Source: Salipiger abyssi
Lineage (GTDB): Bacteria > Pseudomonadota > Alphaproteobacteria > Rhodobacterales > Rhodobacteraceae
Reading direction: 5' to 3'
Length of the DNA: 44,500 nucleotides
Assembly: GCF_017311415.1 (NCBI RefSeq)
Contig: NZ_JAEKIS010000025.1
Location: 1 to 44,500 of the forward strand
This document shows, in pieces, positions 21,681 to 30,807 of this stretch. The notes under the pieces were generated by a model, which saw nothing but the letters and a program-made list of their open reading frames with translations, did no database searches and was not told the DNA's origin. Position 1 is the stretch's first letter. The number at the start of each line of letters is the position of its first letter. Both the position numbers and the translations under genes were made by a program.

Positions 21681-22076
21681 TCATTCTCGGGCCGGGCGGG
21701 CCGCGTCGATCCTGGCGATGGTGGCCTGCGGGTCGGCCTGGAACTTGATGAGATGCTTGTCGCCGCCCTTTGTGATGAGCTGCACGGCGGAGCCGATCTT
21801 GCGCAGCTTTGCCAGATCGGTGAGCGCCACGTAGCGCATCGCCGGGCCCTTGAGCCCCTCTGTGGTCAGCTCCCAGACATGGCCGAGCTCTTCATCCATG
21901 AGATACCAGCCGCGCAGCGTCACGGCGGCAAGCCCGCCCACGGCGCCTGTCCAGACATGCGGCGTGCCGGTGAGCCAGAGCACGATCATCGCCCCGGGCA
22001 TGGCGAGCAGCGCCAGGGTGATGTGGCTCTGGATATAGGTGGCGCGGTCGGGGGCGAAGACCGTGGCGGTCGTCAT
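21681..22076 (-). CDS. Conserved hypothetical membrane protein in the pyr operon
   Basis: 131 residues. Two hydrophobic segments lie near the N terminus (ITLALLAMPGAMIVLWL and VWTGAVGGLAAVTLRGWYL). A soluble C-terminal half follows (ELTTEGLKGPAMRYVALTDLAKLRKIGSAVQLITKGGDKHLIKFQ) whose short beta-strands recall bacterial PH-like domains. No catalytic motif is seen. Its ATG overlaps the stop of the preceding gene by 4 bp, so it is translated with it. It is presumably tied to pyrB expression or membrane placement, but its function is unknown. Confidence 0.8.
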   Translation of the reverse strand: MTTATVFAPDRATYIQSHITLALLAMPGAMIVLWLTGTPHVWTGAVGGLAAVTLRGWYLMDEELGHVWELTTEGLKGPAMRYVALTDLAKLRKIGSAVQLITKGGDKHLIKFQADPQATIARIDAARPARE

Positions 22077-22618
22077 GACATGCCCCGCGAGAGTGCCGCC
22101 AGCACCAGCAGGACCAGCACTGCGAGCCCGATCAGCGCCAGCATCAGCCGGCGCCGCCCGGGCGTGGCCCGCGCCGGCGCGCCGGACAGCGTGCCGGCGG
22201 CGGATTTGCTGCGCAGCGCCGGGCCGCGCGGTTTGGCGGTCTCTTCTTGAAAGCTCGCGACCCAGCGCAGCGGGCTGGCGACGCTCAGCTCCTGGCTGAC
22301 ATGGTCGAAGGCCTGGCTCGGCAGGATCACCACATGGCCGCGCAGCGCGTCGATGCGCGGTGCCATCTGGCGGAAATCCTCGCCCGAGAGCTGATAGGCC
22401 TCGCCGAGATAGGCCGAGAGCGACATGTTGCCGAGATCGCGGATCGCCACCACATCGACAAAGGCCGGGCGCAGGCGGCTGGCGCCGAGCGCGTATTGCA
22501 GAGGGTATTCGCCGGTGCCGGCCTGGGTGGTGAAGCGCTCCACGGCTTCGGGCGGCAGATCGAGGTGGAAGAGCCGCACCACGCCGCTTTCCGAGCCGTT
22601 GATCTGCATCGCCGTCAT
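22073..22618 (-). CDS. Hypothetical tail-anchored protein immediately after pyrB
   Basis: The 181-residue product has a soluble N-terminal region ([19 protein letters not shown], then [20 protein letters not shown] and [13 protein letters not shown]), a basic, Ala/Pro-rich linker (about 125-155), and one C-terminal membrane helix ([19 protein letters not shown]) with almost nothing after it, typical of a tail anchor. I choose the ATG at 22616-22618 because it overlaps the pyrB stop (ATGA); a second ATG lies 9 bp later. It overlaps the next gene by 4 bp. No known family is recognised. Confidence 0.78.
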   Translation of the reverse strand: MTAMQINGSESGVVRLFHLDLPPEAVERFTTQAGTGEYPLQYALGASRLRPAFVDVVAIRDLGNMSLSAYLGEAYQLSGEDFRQMAPRIDALRGHVVILPSQAFDHVSQELSVASPLRWVASFQEETAKPRGPALRSKSAAGTLSGAPARATPGRRRLMLALIGLAVLVLLVLAALSRGMS

Positions 22619-23565
22619 GCCGAGAGCTCCGTCGGCCGGGCGCGCAGGTTGCGGGCGAGCAGATCCATCGCCGCCATGCGCACCGCCACCCCCATCTCGA
22701 CCTGCTCCTGGATCACCGAGCGGTTGATGTCGTCGGCCAGCGTGCCGTCGATCTCGACACCCCGGTTCATCGGGCCGGGATGCATGACGATGGCGTCGGG
22801 CTTGGCGACGGAGAGCTTTTCGGCGTCGAGCCCCCAGCGGTGGTAATATTCCCGCTCGGAGGGGATGAAGCCGCCATCCATGCGCTCCTTCTGGAGGCGC
22901 AGCATCATCACCACATCGGCATCGGCGAGCCCTTCGCGCATGTCGTCGTAGATCTCGACACCGAAGGCATCCATGCCCGGGGGCATCAGCGTGGCGGGGC
23001 CGACGAGGCGGATGCGGTTTTCCATCTTGTGCAGCAGCAGGATGTTGGAGCGCGCCACACGGGAATGGGCGATGTCGCCGCAGATCGCGATATTGAGCCG
23101 GTGCAGCCGTCCCTTGGCACGGCGGATGGTGAGCGCGTCGAGCAGCGCCTGGGTCGGGTGCTCGTGGCGCCCGTCGCCGGCATTGATCACCGCGCAATTC
23201 ACTTTCTGCGCCAACAGGTCGACGGCGCCGGAATGCGGGTGGCGCACCACCAGCAGATCCGGATGCATGGCGTTCAGCGTCAGCGCCGTGTCGATCAGCG
23301 TCTCGCCCTTTTTGATCGAGCTGGCCTGCATCGCCATGTTCATCACATCGGCGCCGAGCCGCTTGCCGGCGATCTCGAAGCTCGACTGGGTGCGGGTCGA
23401 GTTCTCGAAGAACATATTGATCTGGGTGAGGCCCGAGAGCACGCTGGAATGCTTTTCGCGGCTGCGCGACAGCGTCACATACTGGTCGGCGAGGTCGAGC
23501 AGCGTGGTGATCTCGTCGGGGCGCAGAGGCTCGATGCCGAGCAGGTGGCGCTGATCGAAACGCAT
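22615..23565 (-). CDS. pyrB: Aspartate carbamoyltransferase catalytic subunit
   Basis: This 316-residue enzyme joins carbamoyl phosphate and aspartate in the committed step of pyrimidine synthesis. The carbamoyl-phosphate loop [20 protein letters not shown] (about 50-69), HPHSG, and [14 protein letters not shown] are intact, as is the C-terminal [12 protein letters not shown]. No pyrI-type regulatory subunit follows. Instead the operon continues with two unknown membrane proteins and a non-catalytic-looking dihydroorotase homologue, which suggests the pyrB/pyrC' type of complex. Confidence 0.97.
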   Translation of the reverse strand: MRFDQRHLLGIEPLRPDEITTLLDLADQYVTLSRSREKHSSVLSGLTQINMFFENSTRTQSSFEIAGKRLGADVMNMAMQASSIKKGETLIDTALTLNAMHPDLLVVRHPHSGAVDLLAQKVNCAVINAGDGRHEHPTQALLDALTIRRAKGRLHRLNIAICGDIAHSRVARSNILLLHKMENRIRLVGPATLMPPGMDAFGVEIYDDMREGLADADVVMMLRLQKERMDGGFIPSEREYYHRWGLDAEKLSVAKPDAIVMHPGPMNRGVEIDGTLADDINRSVIQEQVEMGVAVRMAAMDLLARNLRARPTELSA

Positions 23566-23784
23566 GTGAGGCTCCCTGGAAAACTGCGCCGGTTATAGGG
23601 AGAGCGATGCCCCCGGGCAAGGCCCGGACGACCTGGTGCTTTCGGTCGGCAAAGGGCAGCTTGCATCCATATGTTGTGGCATCCACATGAAGATACCGCA
23701 TTTGTTGTGGATAGCTTCTGCGTTTCTATTGACGCTATTGCGCGTCTGGTTTTGTTTGGAAATCGTGTAAGGCATGAGGAAAAA

Positions 23785-24258
23785 ATGAGATTTCGTGGTT
23801 TCGGGGTTTGCGCCCTTCTGGTTGGGGCGGTTCTTGTGTCGGCATGCGCACAACGTCCTGCACGCGTAACGGCAAGCTATGTTCCCAGCATCGTGTATCG
23901 CGGCGCCAGTTGTAACGAGCTTGCGCGCGAGCGTCAGGTCTTGGCCCGGCATGTGCAGGAGGTCGCCTATCGGCAGAGTTCTGCGGCCGATACGGATCTG
24001 GTCATCGTGACCAGCGGGCTGGTGATCTGAGGTGTGCTGCTCGCGACGCTGCCGCTGACCGAGGACCAGTCGGCGCAGCTATCCAGCGCGCGCGGGCATT
24101 ACGACGCGCTGGTCAGGGCACAGGCCGAGCAGGGCTGTGGCGGTGCGGCGGGTTATGGGGATGGCGGTGCGTCCTCTGCCGCTGTCGGCAACTGGAAGCG
24201 CTACGCCCCGGCCAACAGTGGCTGGAAACACAATCCCGGAGATTTCCCGCCGATGTAA
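23785..24258 (+). pseudogene. Lipoprotein gene interrupted by an in-frame TGA
   Basis: The first part (81 codons) starts at ATG 23785 after ATGAGGA. It encodes a lipoprotein signal ending in VSAC, then a region with SCNELARERQVLARHV and SSAADTDLVIVTSGLVI, and stops at TGA 24028-24030. Directly beyond the TGA the same frame continues (GVLLATLPLTEDQSAQLSSARGHYDALVRAQAEQGC) to 24258. From memory, intact relatives run straight through this point with a Trp-containing hydrophobic segment and end near the final Cys. A TGG-to-TGA change would explain the break. Either the gene is dead, or a short lipoprotein is made, or the base is an error. Function of the family is unknown. Confidence 0.7.
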
Positions 24259-24318
24259 GGTGTCCGTACCGCAGAATGCGGTGGAGCCGGCCCGGTCCCA
24301 GGCGTAAGCTTGGCCATC

Positions 24319-25107
24319 ATGGATTCGGGAATGGATTGGCACTGGGCGCGCGCGGCGCTGGACTGGCAGCTTGAGCTGGGCGCCGACGAGGCGATCGGCG
24401 AGCGCCCGGTGGACCGTTTTGCCGCCGAGGCGGAGGCGCAGGCGGCGCGGGCCGCCGATCTGCCGGCGACCCCGGCGCGCGCAGCACCGCCGCCCGTGGC
24501 GCAGGAGACCGGCCCGGACCCGGTCGTCATCGCCCGCAAGGCGGCAGAGGCCGCCAGCTCACTCGACGAGCTGCGCCACGCCATGGAGGCCTTCGACCAT
24601 TGCGAGCTGAAGCGCGGCGCGCGGCAGCTGGTGTTTTCCGACGGTGCGGCGCGCGGGCGGGTGATGATCGTCGGCGAGGCGCCGGGCCGCGACGAGGACC
24701 GGCAGGGCAAGCCCTTTGTCGGGCGCGCCGGGCAGTTGCTCGACCGGATGCTCGGCGCCGTGGGCCTGTCGCGGCAGGATAGCGTCTATATCACCAATGT
24801 GCTGCCCTGGCGGCCACCGCAGAACCGCGATCCCAAGCCCGACGAGATCGCGATGATGAAGCCTTTCCTGTCGCGCCATATCGCGCTGGTCGATCCGGAT
24901 CTGCTGGTGATCATGGGCAATATCTCCTGTGACGCGCTGCTGGGCCGGCGCGGCATCACCCGGCTGCGCGGCAACTGGGCGGAGGCCGAGGGGCGTCCGG
25001 CGCTGCCGATGTTCCACCCGGCCTATCTGCTGCGCCAGCCGCGCATGAAGCGTGAGGCCTGGGCGGATATGCTGGAGCTATCGGCGAAGCTGAGGGCCAT
25101 CGGCTGA
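24319..25107 (+). CDS. Uracil-DNA glycosylase superfamily protein, cluster-less family 4-like
   Basis: About 262 residues. The core has motif A GEAPGRDEDRQGKPFVGRAGQLLDRML and the C-terminal motif MFHPAYLLRQP, both typical of family 4/5 uracil-DNA glycosylases that excise uracil from DNA. Family 4 enzymes normally carry four cysteines for a 4Fe-4S cluster. Here only one remains near the N side (FDHCELKRG). The expected K-C-R-P-P is PWRPP, and the second partner in the following helix is replaced (EIAMMKPFL). This matches alphaproteobacterial relatives, one of which I recall as characterised from Bradyrhizobium. The N-terminal 80 residues are an Ala-rich extension. I prefer ATG 24319; TTG 24310 and ATG 24331 are alternatives. 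Confidence 0.88.
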   Translation: MDSGMDWHWARAALDWQLELGADEAIGERPVDRFAAEAEAQAARAADLPATPARAAPPPVAQETGPDPVVIARKAAEAASSLDELRHAMEAFDHCELKRGARQLVFSDGAARGRVMIVGEAPGRDEDRQGKPFVGRAGQLLDRMLGAVGLSRQDSVYITNVLPWRPPQNRDPKPDEIAMMKPFLSRHIALVDPDLLVIMGNISCDALLGRRGITRLRGNWAEAEGRPALPMFHPAYLLRQPRMKREAWADMLELSAKLRAIG

Positions 25108-25227
25108 CGCACGCTGCCCGCGACCACGCGCCTCTGGCCTTTGCTGCCGGTATCGCAGAGGATCGGAACGCGCGGCACGTTGAGCAACCGTGCCTGCCCG
25201 TGACCGACCCATCCCCGTGAGAGGCCC

Positions 25228-25770
25228 ATGTCCCGTATCGACGACAGCAAGGAATTCATCCCCGTCCGCATCGCCGTTCTGACGGTGAGCGACAGCCGCA
25301 CGCTCGCCGATGACCGCTCCGGCGATACGCTGGTGCAGCGGCTGACCGACGCCGGCCACACCCTTGCCGCCCGCGCCATCACCACTGACGACCGGGCGCT
25401 GATCGCCTCACAATTGCGTGACTGGATCGCCGACAAAGAGATCGACGTCATTCTGTCGACGGGGGGCACCGGGCTCACCGGCCGCGACGTCACGGTGGAA
25501 GCACATCGCGATGTCTATGAAAAGGAGATCGAGGCCTTCGCCACGGTCTTCACCCTGATTTCCATGAAGAAAATCGGCGCGAGCGCGGTTCAGAGCCGCG
25601 CCACGGGCGGGGTTGCGGGCGGCACCTATCTGTTTGCGCTGCCCGGCAGCACCGGCGCCTGCAAGGATGCCTGGGATGAAATTCTGTGCTTCCAGCTCGA
25701 TTATCGCCATGGGCCCTGCAATTTTGTCGAAATTTTTCCGCGTCTCGACGAACACAAGCGGCGGAAATAG
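25228..25770 (+). CDS. moaB: Molybdenum cofactor biosynthesis protein MoaB
   Basis: The 180-residue MoaB/Mog-fold protein adenylates molybdopterin before metal insertion, or is a MogA-like paralogue. Family motifs are AVLTVSDSRTLADDRSGD near residue 15, LSTGGTGLTGRDVT near 78, and FALPGSTGACKDAWDEIL near 138. The length is right. mobA and mobB occur 13 kb away in the same window, so Moco guanylation is also encoded here. It is preceded by the uracil-DNA glycosylase gene with a 120-bp gap. Confidence 0.95.
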   Translation: MSRIDDSKEFIPVRIAVLTVSDSRTLADDRSGDTLVQRLTDAGHTLAARAITTDDRALIASQLRDWIADKEIDVILSTGGTGLTGRDVTVEAHRDVYEKEIEAFATVFTLISMKKIGASAVQSRATGGVAGGTYLFALPGSTGACKDAWDEILCFQLDYRHGPCNFVEIFPRLDEHKRRK

Positions 25771-25864
25771 CGCCGGCCTGCGTATCATGCCGGTGGAGTT
25801 CAGGCTTCGCGGACACATATGCTAAACTGAATTGGGTGCCACCCAGTCTTTCGGGAAGTTAGGT

Positions 25865-27322
25865 ATGCGCTTTCTCCGTCAGAGCCTTATGGGGCTCTTT
25901 TTGCTTTCCCTGACTTTGGGACTGCTGGTCTATGCCGGCACGCTGGTGCGTGACGCGGTGCAGGCGCGTCTGAACGACACGCCGCGCATGCCCGAGGCGC
26001 GTGAACGGGTGTTTGCCGTCAATGTCACGCCCGCCGCTTTCGAGACGGTGACCCCGGTGCTGACCGCTTTCGGCGAGGTGCAGAGCAGCCGCACGCTTGA
26101 GCTGCGCAGCGCCGTCGAGGGCACGCTGGTGGATCTGGCGCCGGACTTTGTCGAGGGCGGGCGGGTGAGCGCGGGCCAGCTTCTGGCGCGGATCGACCCG
26201 GCGGATATGCAATCGGAATTCGACCGCGCCGAAAGCGCGCTGCTCGATGCCGAGGCGGAGCTGCGCGAGGCGCGCCGCGCCGTGGGGCTGGAAGAGGATG
26301 CGCTGGGCGCCGCCGAGGACCAGGCGGCGCTGCGCCAGCGCGCCTTCGAGCGGCAGCAGAACCTCGCGGACCGCAATGTCGGCACCGCCGCCGCCGTCGA
26401 AGAGGCAGAGCTTGCCGCCTCTTCGGCGCGGCAGGCGGTGGTCACGCGGCGCCAGTCCGTGGCGCAGGCGGAGGCGCGGGTGGATCAGGCCGAGACCAGC
26501 CTCGCCCGGGCGCGCATCGCGCGGGCCGAGGCGCAGCGCCGGCTCGACGAGACCGAGATCCGTGCCGAATTCACCGCGCAGCTCAGCGATGTGAGCGTGG
26601 TGGCCGGGCGCCGGGTGTCGTCGAACGAACAGCTTGCGGTTCTGGTGGATCCGGATGCGCTCGAGGTGGCCTTTCGCGTCTCGACCCAGCAATACGCACG
26701 GCTGCTGGACGAGCAGGGCCGGCTGCGCGCCGCGCCGGTGCAGGCCAGTCTCGATCTTTACGGCACCAACCTGACCGCCACCGGCACGCTCTCGCGCGAG
26801 GGGGCGTCGGTGGGCGAGGGCCAGACCGGCCGCCAGCTCTATGCAAGGCTCGACCGCGCACCGGGGTTCAAACCGGGCGATTTCGTCACTGTCGAGATCA
26901 CCGAGGCGCCGCTTGAGCGGGTGGTGCGTCTGCCTGCCACGGCGCTCGATGCCGCTGGCGCGGTGCTGGTGGTCGATGCCGAGGACCGGCTTGAGAGCAT
27001 TCCGGTCACGCTGCTGCGCCGGCAGGGCGACGACGTTCTGGTGCGCGGCGACGCGCTGGAGGGGCGCGAGGTGGTGATGGAGCGCACGCCGCTGCTGGGC
27101 GCGGGCATCAAGGTGCGTCCGCTGCGGCAGGGCGCCGCCGCCCCCGCCGCGCTGCCCGATCTGGTCGAGCTGACCGAGGATCACCGCGCCCGTCTCGTGG
27201 CGATGGTCGAGGGCAACAGCCGCATGCCCGACGATGCCAAGGAGCGCATCCTCGCGCAGCTCTCGCAGGAGCGGGTGCCGGCGCAGGTCATCCAGCGTAT
27301 CGAAGCCCGGATGGGGGGCTGA
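25865..27322 (+). CDS. RND efflux transporter periplasmic adaptor subunit
   Basis: The 485-residue membrane-fusion protein has an N-terminal signal/anchor (SLMGLFLLSLTLGLLVYAG). The first half of the lipoyl/barrel domain (FGEVQSSRTLELRSAVEGTLVDLAPDFVEGGRVSAGQLLARIDPAD) precedes a long Ala/Glu/Arg coiled-coil hairpin (about 115-220), then the barrel and membrane-proximal domains. The tail from about 435 is helical. I take the ATG at 25865, because the signal helix begins there; an upstream ATG at 25832 adds 11 residues. Only 3 bp separate it from the pump gene. Substrates unknown; the adaptor would join the pump to a TolC-like channel encoded elsewhere. Confidence 0.93.
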   Translation: MRFLRQSLMGLFLLSLTLGLLVYAGTLVRDAVQARLNDTPRMPEARERVFAVNVTPAAFETVTPVLTAFGEVQSSRTLELRSAVEGTLVDLAPDFVEGGRVSAGQLLARIDPADMQSEFDRAESALLDAEAELREARRAVGLEEDALGAAEDQAALRQRAFERQQNLADRNVGTAAAVEEAELAASSARQAVVTRRQSVAQAEARVDQAETSLARARIARAEAQRRLDETEIRAEFTAQLSDVSVVAGRRVSSNEQLAVLVDPDALEVAFRVSTQQYARLLDEQGRLRAAPVQASLDLYGTNLTATGTLSREGASVGEGQTGRQLYARLDRAPGFKPGDFVTVEITEAPLERVVRLPATALDAAGAVLVVDAEDRLESIPVTLLRRQGDDVLVRGDALEGREVVMERTPLLGAGIKVRPLRQGAAAPAALPDLVELTEDHRARLVAMVEGNSRMPDDAKERILAQLSQERVPAQVIQRIEARMGG

Positions 27323-27325
27323 TCC

Positions 27326-30300
27326 ATGCGGCAGATCCCCGGCCAGGCCAGCGGCATCCTGAGTTACTTCACCCGCCACCGGACCGTCGCCAATCTGCTG
27401 CTGGTGATGCTTCTGGCCTCCGGCCTGCTGGCCGCGCCGAACATGCGCGCGCAGTTCTTTCCCGATGTCGTCGATGACGACGTGACCGTCTCGGTGCGCT
27501 GGGACGGCGCCGGCCCGGGCGACGTGGATTCCGGCATCGTGCAGGTGATGGAGCCGACGCTTCTGGCGGTCGAGGGGGTGATGAACACCGAAAGCCGCTC
27601 GACCGAGGGCAGCGCCCGTATCGAGCTCGAATTCGAGCCGGGCTATGACATGATGAAGGCGGTCGACGATGTCGAGGCGGCGGTGGATTCGATCACCACT
27701 TTGCCCGAGGACGCCGACGATCCGACGATCCGCAGCGGCGGCTGGCGCGACCGGGTCACCGATGTGGTGATCACCGGGCCGGTGGCGCCGGATCAGCTCG
27801 GGCGGTTTGCCGACGAGTTCATCGTCCGGCTCTTTGCCGAGGGCGTCACCCGCACCACGATCCGAGGTCTGGCGGCGCCGCAGGTCATCGTCGAGGTGCC
27901 TTCGCGCAATCTCATCGCCCATGACGTGACCATGCAGGAGATCTCCGAGGCCATCGCCGGCGAGGTCGATGCCAACCCGGCGGGCGATGTCAGCGGCGGC
28001 AGCGCGCGCGTGCGCACCGGGGTGGAAAAGCGCAGCGCCGAGGATATCTCCGCCATCGTGCTGCGTTCCGAGCAGGACGGCACCAAGCTCACCATCGGCG
28101 ATGTCGCGCTTGTGCGGCTCGAAGGGATCGACCGAGAGCGGAGCTATTTCGTCGGCGACGATCCGGCGATTTCGATCCGGGTCGACCGCTCGGCCCAGGG
28201 CGACGCCATCGAGATCCAGCACCAGGTCGAGGATGTGGCGCGGGAGTTCCAGGCCTCGCTGCCCGAGGGCACGCGGGTGGACCTGATCCGCACCCGGGCC
28301 GAGGCGATCACCGGGCGGCTGAACATCCTTCTGGACAACGGCGCCACCGGGCTGCTGCTGGTCGTGGTGCTGCTGTTCCTCTTCCTCAATGCGCGCACGG
28401 CGCTCTGGGTGGCGGCGGGTATCCCGACCTCCATGCTGGCGGCGCTGGCGCTGATGTATGCCTCCGGGCTGACGATCAACATGATCTCGCTTTTCGCGCT
28501 GATCATCACGCTGGGCATCGTGGTCGACGACGCCATCGTGGTGGGCGAACACGCCGATCACATGTCGCGCCACGGGCTGGGGCCGGTGGAGGCGGCGGAG
28601 ACGGCGGCCAAGCGCATGGCGCTGCCGGTGTTCTCCTCGACCCTGACAACGGTGATCGCGTTTTTCGGCCTTACCGTGATTGGCGGGCGCTTCGGCGACA
28701 TGATCGCCGACATTCCCTTCACCGTGATCGCGGTGCTGATGGCCTCGCTGGTCGAGTGTTTCCTGATCCTGCCCAACCACATGTCGCATGCGATTGCCGC
28801 CTCGTCCAAGCAGCACTGGTACGACATGCCCTCGCGTCTGGTGAACCGCGGTTTCCGCTGGATCCGCGAGCGGCTGTTCCGGCCCTTCATGGCCGGGGTC
28901 ATCACCGCGCGCTACGTGGTTCTGGCCGGCGCGGTGCTGGCGCTGGCCAGCCAGGTCTCGCTGCTGATCAATGGCGATGTGCAATGGCGCTTTTTTAACT
29001 CGCCCGAACAGCCCTCGGTCACCGGCAACTTCGCCATGGCGCCCGGTGCCGGACGCGAGGACACGCTGGCGCAGATGCGGCTCTTGCAGCAGACCACCGA
29101 GCAGCTCGGCGCGGAATATGAAGAGCGCTATGGCCGCAACCCGGTGGATTACGTCATCGCCGAGGTCGGCGGCAATGCCGGGTACGGGCTCGCCGGCGCC
29201 GATAGCAAGGATCCGGACCAGCTCGGCGGCATCTCCATCGAACTGATCGACGCCGACCTGCGCCCCTATTCCAGCTTTGCCTTTGTTGGCGAGTTGCAGG
29301 AACGGGTGGAGCGTCATCCGCTGGTCGAGACCATCAGCTTTCGCGGATGGCGGTCCGGCCCGGGCGGCGACGCGCTCGACGTGCAGTTCTACGGCGCCAG
29401 CTCGGAGACGCTGAAGGGCGCGGCGGAGGATCTCAAGACCGCCGTGCTGCGCTTCCCCGAGGTCTCGGCGGTCGAGGACAACCTCTCCTATGACAAGGAA
29501 GAGCTGGTGCTGGAGCTGACGCCGCAGGGCAAGGCGCTGGGCTTTACCATCGACGCGCTGGGCCGGGTGCTGCGCAACCGGCTGGGCGGGATCGAGGCGG
29601 CGACCTATCCCGACGGGCCGCGCAGCGCCGAGATCCGGGTCGAGCTGCCGGAGAGCGAGCTGACGGCGGATTTCATGGAGCGGATGCAGATGCGCACGCC
29701 CGACGGTGCCTATGTGCCGCTCGCCGATATCGTCAGCGTGTCGCGGCAGACCGGCTTTTCCACGGTGCGGCGCGAAAACGGGCTGCGGCTGATCTCGGTC
29801 ACCGGCGACATTTCCGAGGACGATGCGGAACGCGCCACCGAGATCATGCAGGCGCTGGAGCAGGAGATCCTGCCGACCATCGCTGCCGAGCGGCAGGTGG
29901 AATGGCGGATGTCGGGGCTTTCCGAGCAGGAAGACCGCTTTCTCGGCGAGGCGCGCAGCGGGCTGACGCTGGTGCTGCTGGGGATCTATCTGGTGCTGGC
30001 CTGGGTCTTTGCCAGCTGGACGCGGCCGCTGGTGGTGATGTCGATCATCCCCTTCGGCCTGGTGGGCACGATCTACGGCCATGCGCTCTGGGAGGTGCCG
30101 CTGTCGATGTTCACCGTGGTGGGGCTGCTGGGGATGACCGGGATCATCATCAACGATTCCATCGTGCTGGTGACGCAGATCGACGAATACGCGCCCGACC
30201 GGGGCATCTTCCGGGCAATCATCGACGGCACTGCCGACCGTCTGCGCCCGGTCTTCCTGACCACGGCGACCACGGTGCTGGGGCTGGCCCCGCTGCTCTA

Positions 30301-30715
30301 TGAGCGCTCCTCGGACGCGCAGTTCCTAAAGCCGACGGTGATCACGCTGGTCTACGGGCTGGGCTTCGGCATGGTGCTGGTGCTGATCGTGGTGCCGGCG
30401 CTGATCGCGGTGCAGCACGATATCACGCGGCGGGTCGCGGCCTTCCGGCGCGGCGTGCGGTTCCGGCACGGGCGGGTGCGGGCGCTGATGCTGCTGGCGG
30501 TGGCGGCGATGCTGGGCTGGCTGGGCGTGACGATGGGCTATACGGCGGTGATCGGCGCGCTGCCGGCGCTGCTGTCGCTGCCGGTGATCGCGGCTCTGCC
30601 GCCGTTGTTTGCCGCTTTCCTGCTGTTCGTCGGGGGCATGGTGCTTGGCGTGCTGGCGATCTGGGCGGTGGCTTCGGTCATTTATGCAATGCAGCGCCGG
30701 GCGGGCGCGGCCTGA
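27326..30715 (+). CDS. RND efflux transporter permease subunit (AcrB/HAE family)
   Basis: The 1129-residue inner-membrane proton antiporter is the driving unit of a tripartite efflux system. It has the canonical layout: TM1 (TVANLLLVMLLASGLLA), a large periplasmic loop, TM2-6 with the proton-relay motif LGIVVDDAIVVGEH near residues 396-409, a second large loop, and TM7-12 with MTGIIINDSIVLVTQI. Standard members end near residue 1040. This one continues for about 95 residues with roughly three further hydrophobic segments (RALMLLAVAAMLGWLGVTMG; LPALLSLPVIAALPPLF; FVGGMVLGVLAIWAVASVIY). It is transcribed with the adaptor gene and ends near a REP-like palindrome pair. Confidence 0.95.
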   Translation: MRQIPGQASGILSYFTRHRTVANLLLVMLLASGLLAAPNMRAQFFPDVVDDDVTVSVRWDGAGPGDVDSGIVQVMEPTLLAVEGVMNTESRSTEGSARIELEFEPGYDMMKAVDDVEAAVDSITTLPEDADDPTIRSGGWRDRVTDVVITGPVAPDQLGRFADEFIVRLFAEGVTRTTIRGLAAPQVIVEVPSRNLIAHDVTMQEISEAIAGEVDANPAGDVSGGSARVRTGVEKRSAEDISAIVLRSEQDGTKLTIGDVALVRLEGIDRERSYFVGDDPAISIRVDRSAQGDAIEIQHQVEDVAREFQASLPEGTRVDLIRTRAEAITGRLNILLDNGATGLLLVVVLLFLFLNARTALWVAAGIPTSMLAALALMYASGLTINMISLFALIITLGIVVDDAIVVGEHADHMSRHGLGPVEAAETAAKRMALPVFSSTLTTVIAFFGLTVIGGRFGDMIADIPFTVIAVLMASLVECFLILPNHMSHAIAASSKQHWYDMPSRLVNRGFRWIRERLFRPFMAGVITARYVVLAGAVLALASQVSLLINGDVQWRFFNSPEQPSVTGNFAMAPGAGREDTLAQMRLLQQTTEQLGAEYEERYGRNPVDYVIAEVGGNAGYGLAGADSKDPDQLGGISIELIDADLRPYSSFAFVGELQERVERHPLVETISFRGWRSGPGGDALDVQFYGASSETLKGAAEDLKTAVLRFPEVSAVEDNLSYDKEELVLELTPQGKALGFTIDALGRVLRNRLGGIEAATYPDGPRSAEIRVELPESELTADFMERMQMRTPDGAYVPLADIVSVSRQTGFSTVRRENGLRLISVTGDISEDDAERATEIMQALEQEILPTIAAERQVEWRMSGLSEQEDRFLGEARSGLTLVLLGIYLVLAWVFASWTRPLVVMSIIPFGLVGTIYGHALWEVPLSMFTVVGLLGMTGIIINDSIVLVTQIDEYAPDRGIFRAIIDGTADRLRPVFLTTATTVLGLAPLLYERSSDAQFLKPTVITLVYGLGFGMVLVLIVVPALIAVQHDITRRVAAFRRGVRFRHGRVRALMLLAVAAMLGWLGVTMGYTAVIGALPALLSLPVIAALPPLFAAFLLFVGGMVLGVLAIWAVASVIYAMQRRAGAA

Positions 30716-30724
30716 GGCGCGGGC

Positions 30725-30801
30725 GGTGGGTTGGAAACCCACCCTACGGGCGATGCGCTGGTTGTTCAGAGAGCTGACGGTGGGCAGATTGCCCACCCTA
30801 C
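30725..30801. repeat. Two REP-like palindromes between convergent genes
   Basis: Copy one pairs GGTGGGTT (30725-30732) with AACCCACC (30736-30743) over a 3-nt loop. Copy two pairs GGTGGGC (30779-30785) with GCCCACC (30791-30797). Both are followed by CTAC. They fill the 92-bp gap between the ends of the RND pump gene and the DsbD-like gene. Related copies occur at 32348, 39600 and 39831. They may act as bidirectional transcript ends or as REP elements. Confidence 0.75.
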
Positions 30802-30807
30802 AAGCGC

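Noticed and set aside
24034-24258. The second half of the broken lipoprotein as an independent gene
   Set aside because: It would start at a GTG with no ribosome-binding site, has no signal sequence, and is in frame with the first half directly after one stop codon.
25859-30082. A 1407-codon minus-strand open frame opposite the RND operon
   Set aside because: It is the antisense of two clearly recognised genes, spans their junction, and its composition (His, Arg, Gly, Asp repeats) is what GC-rich antisense gives. No domain is recognisable.
30725-30801. CRISPR-like array from repeated palindromes
   Set aside because: The copies are few, unevenly spaced and lie in separate gaps; no cas gene is present.
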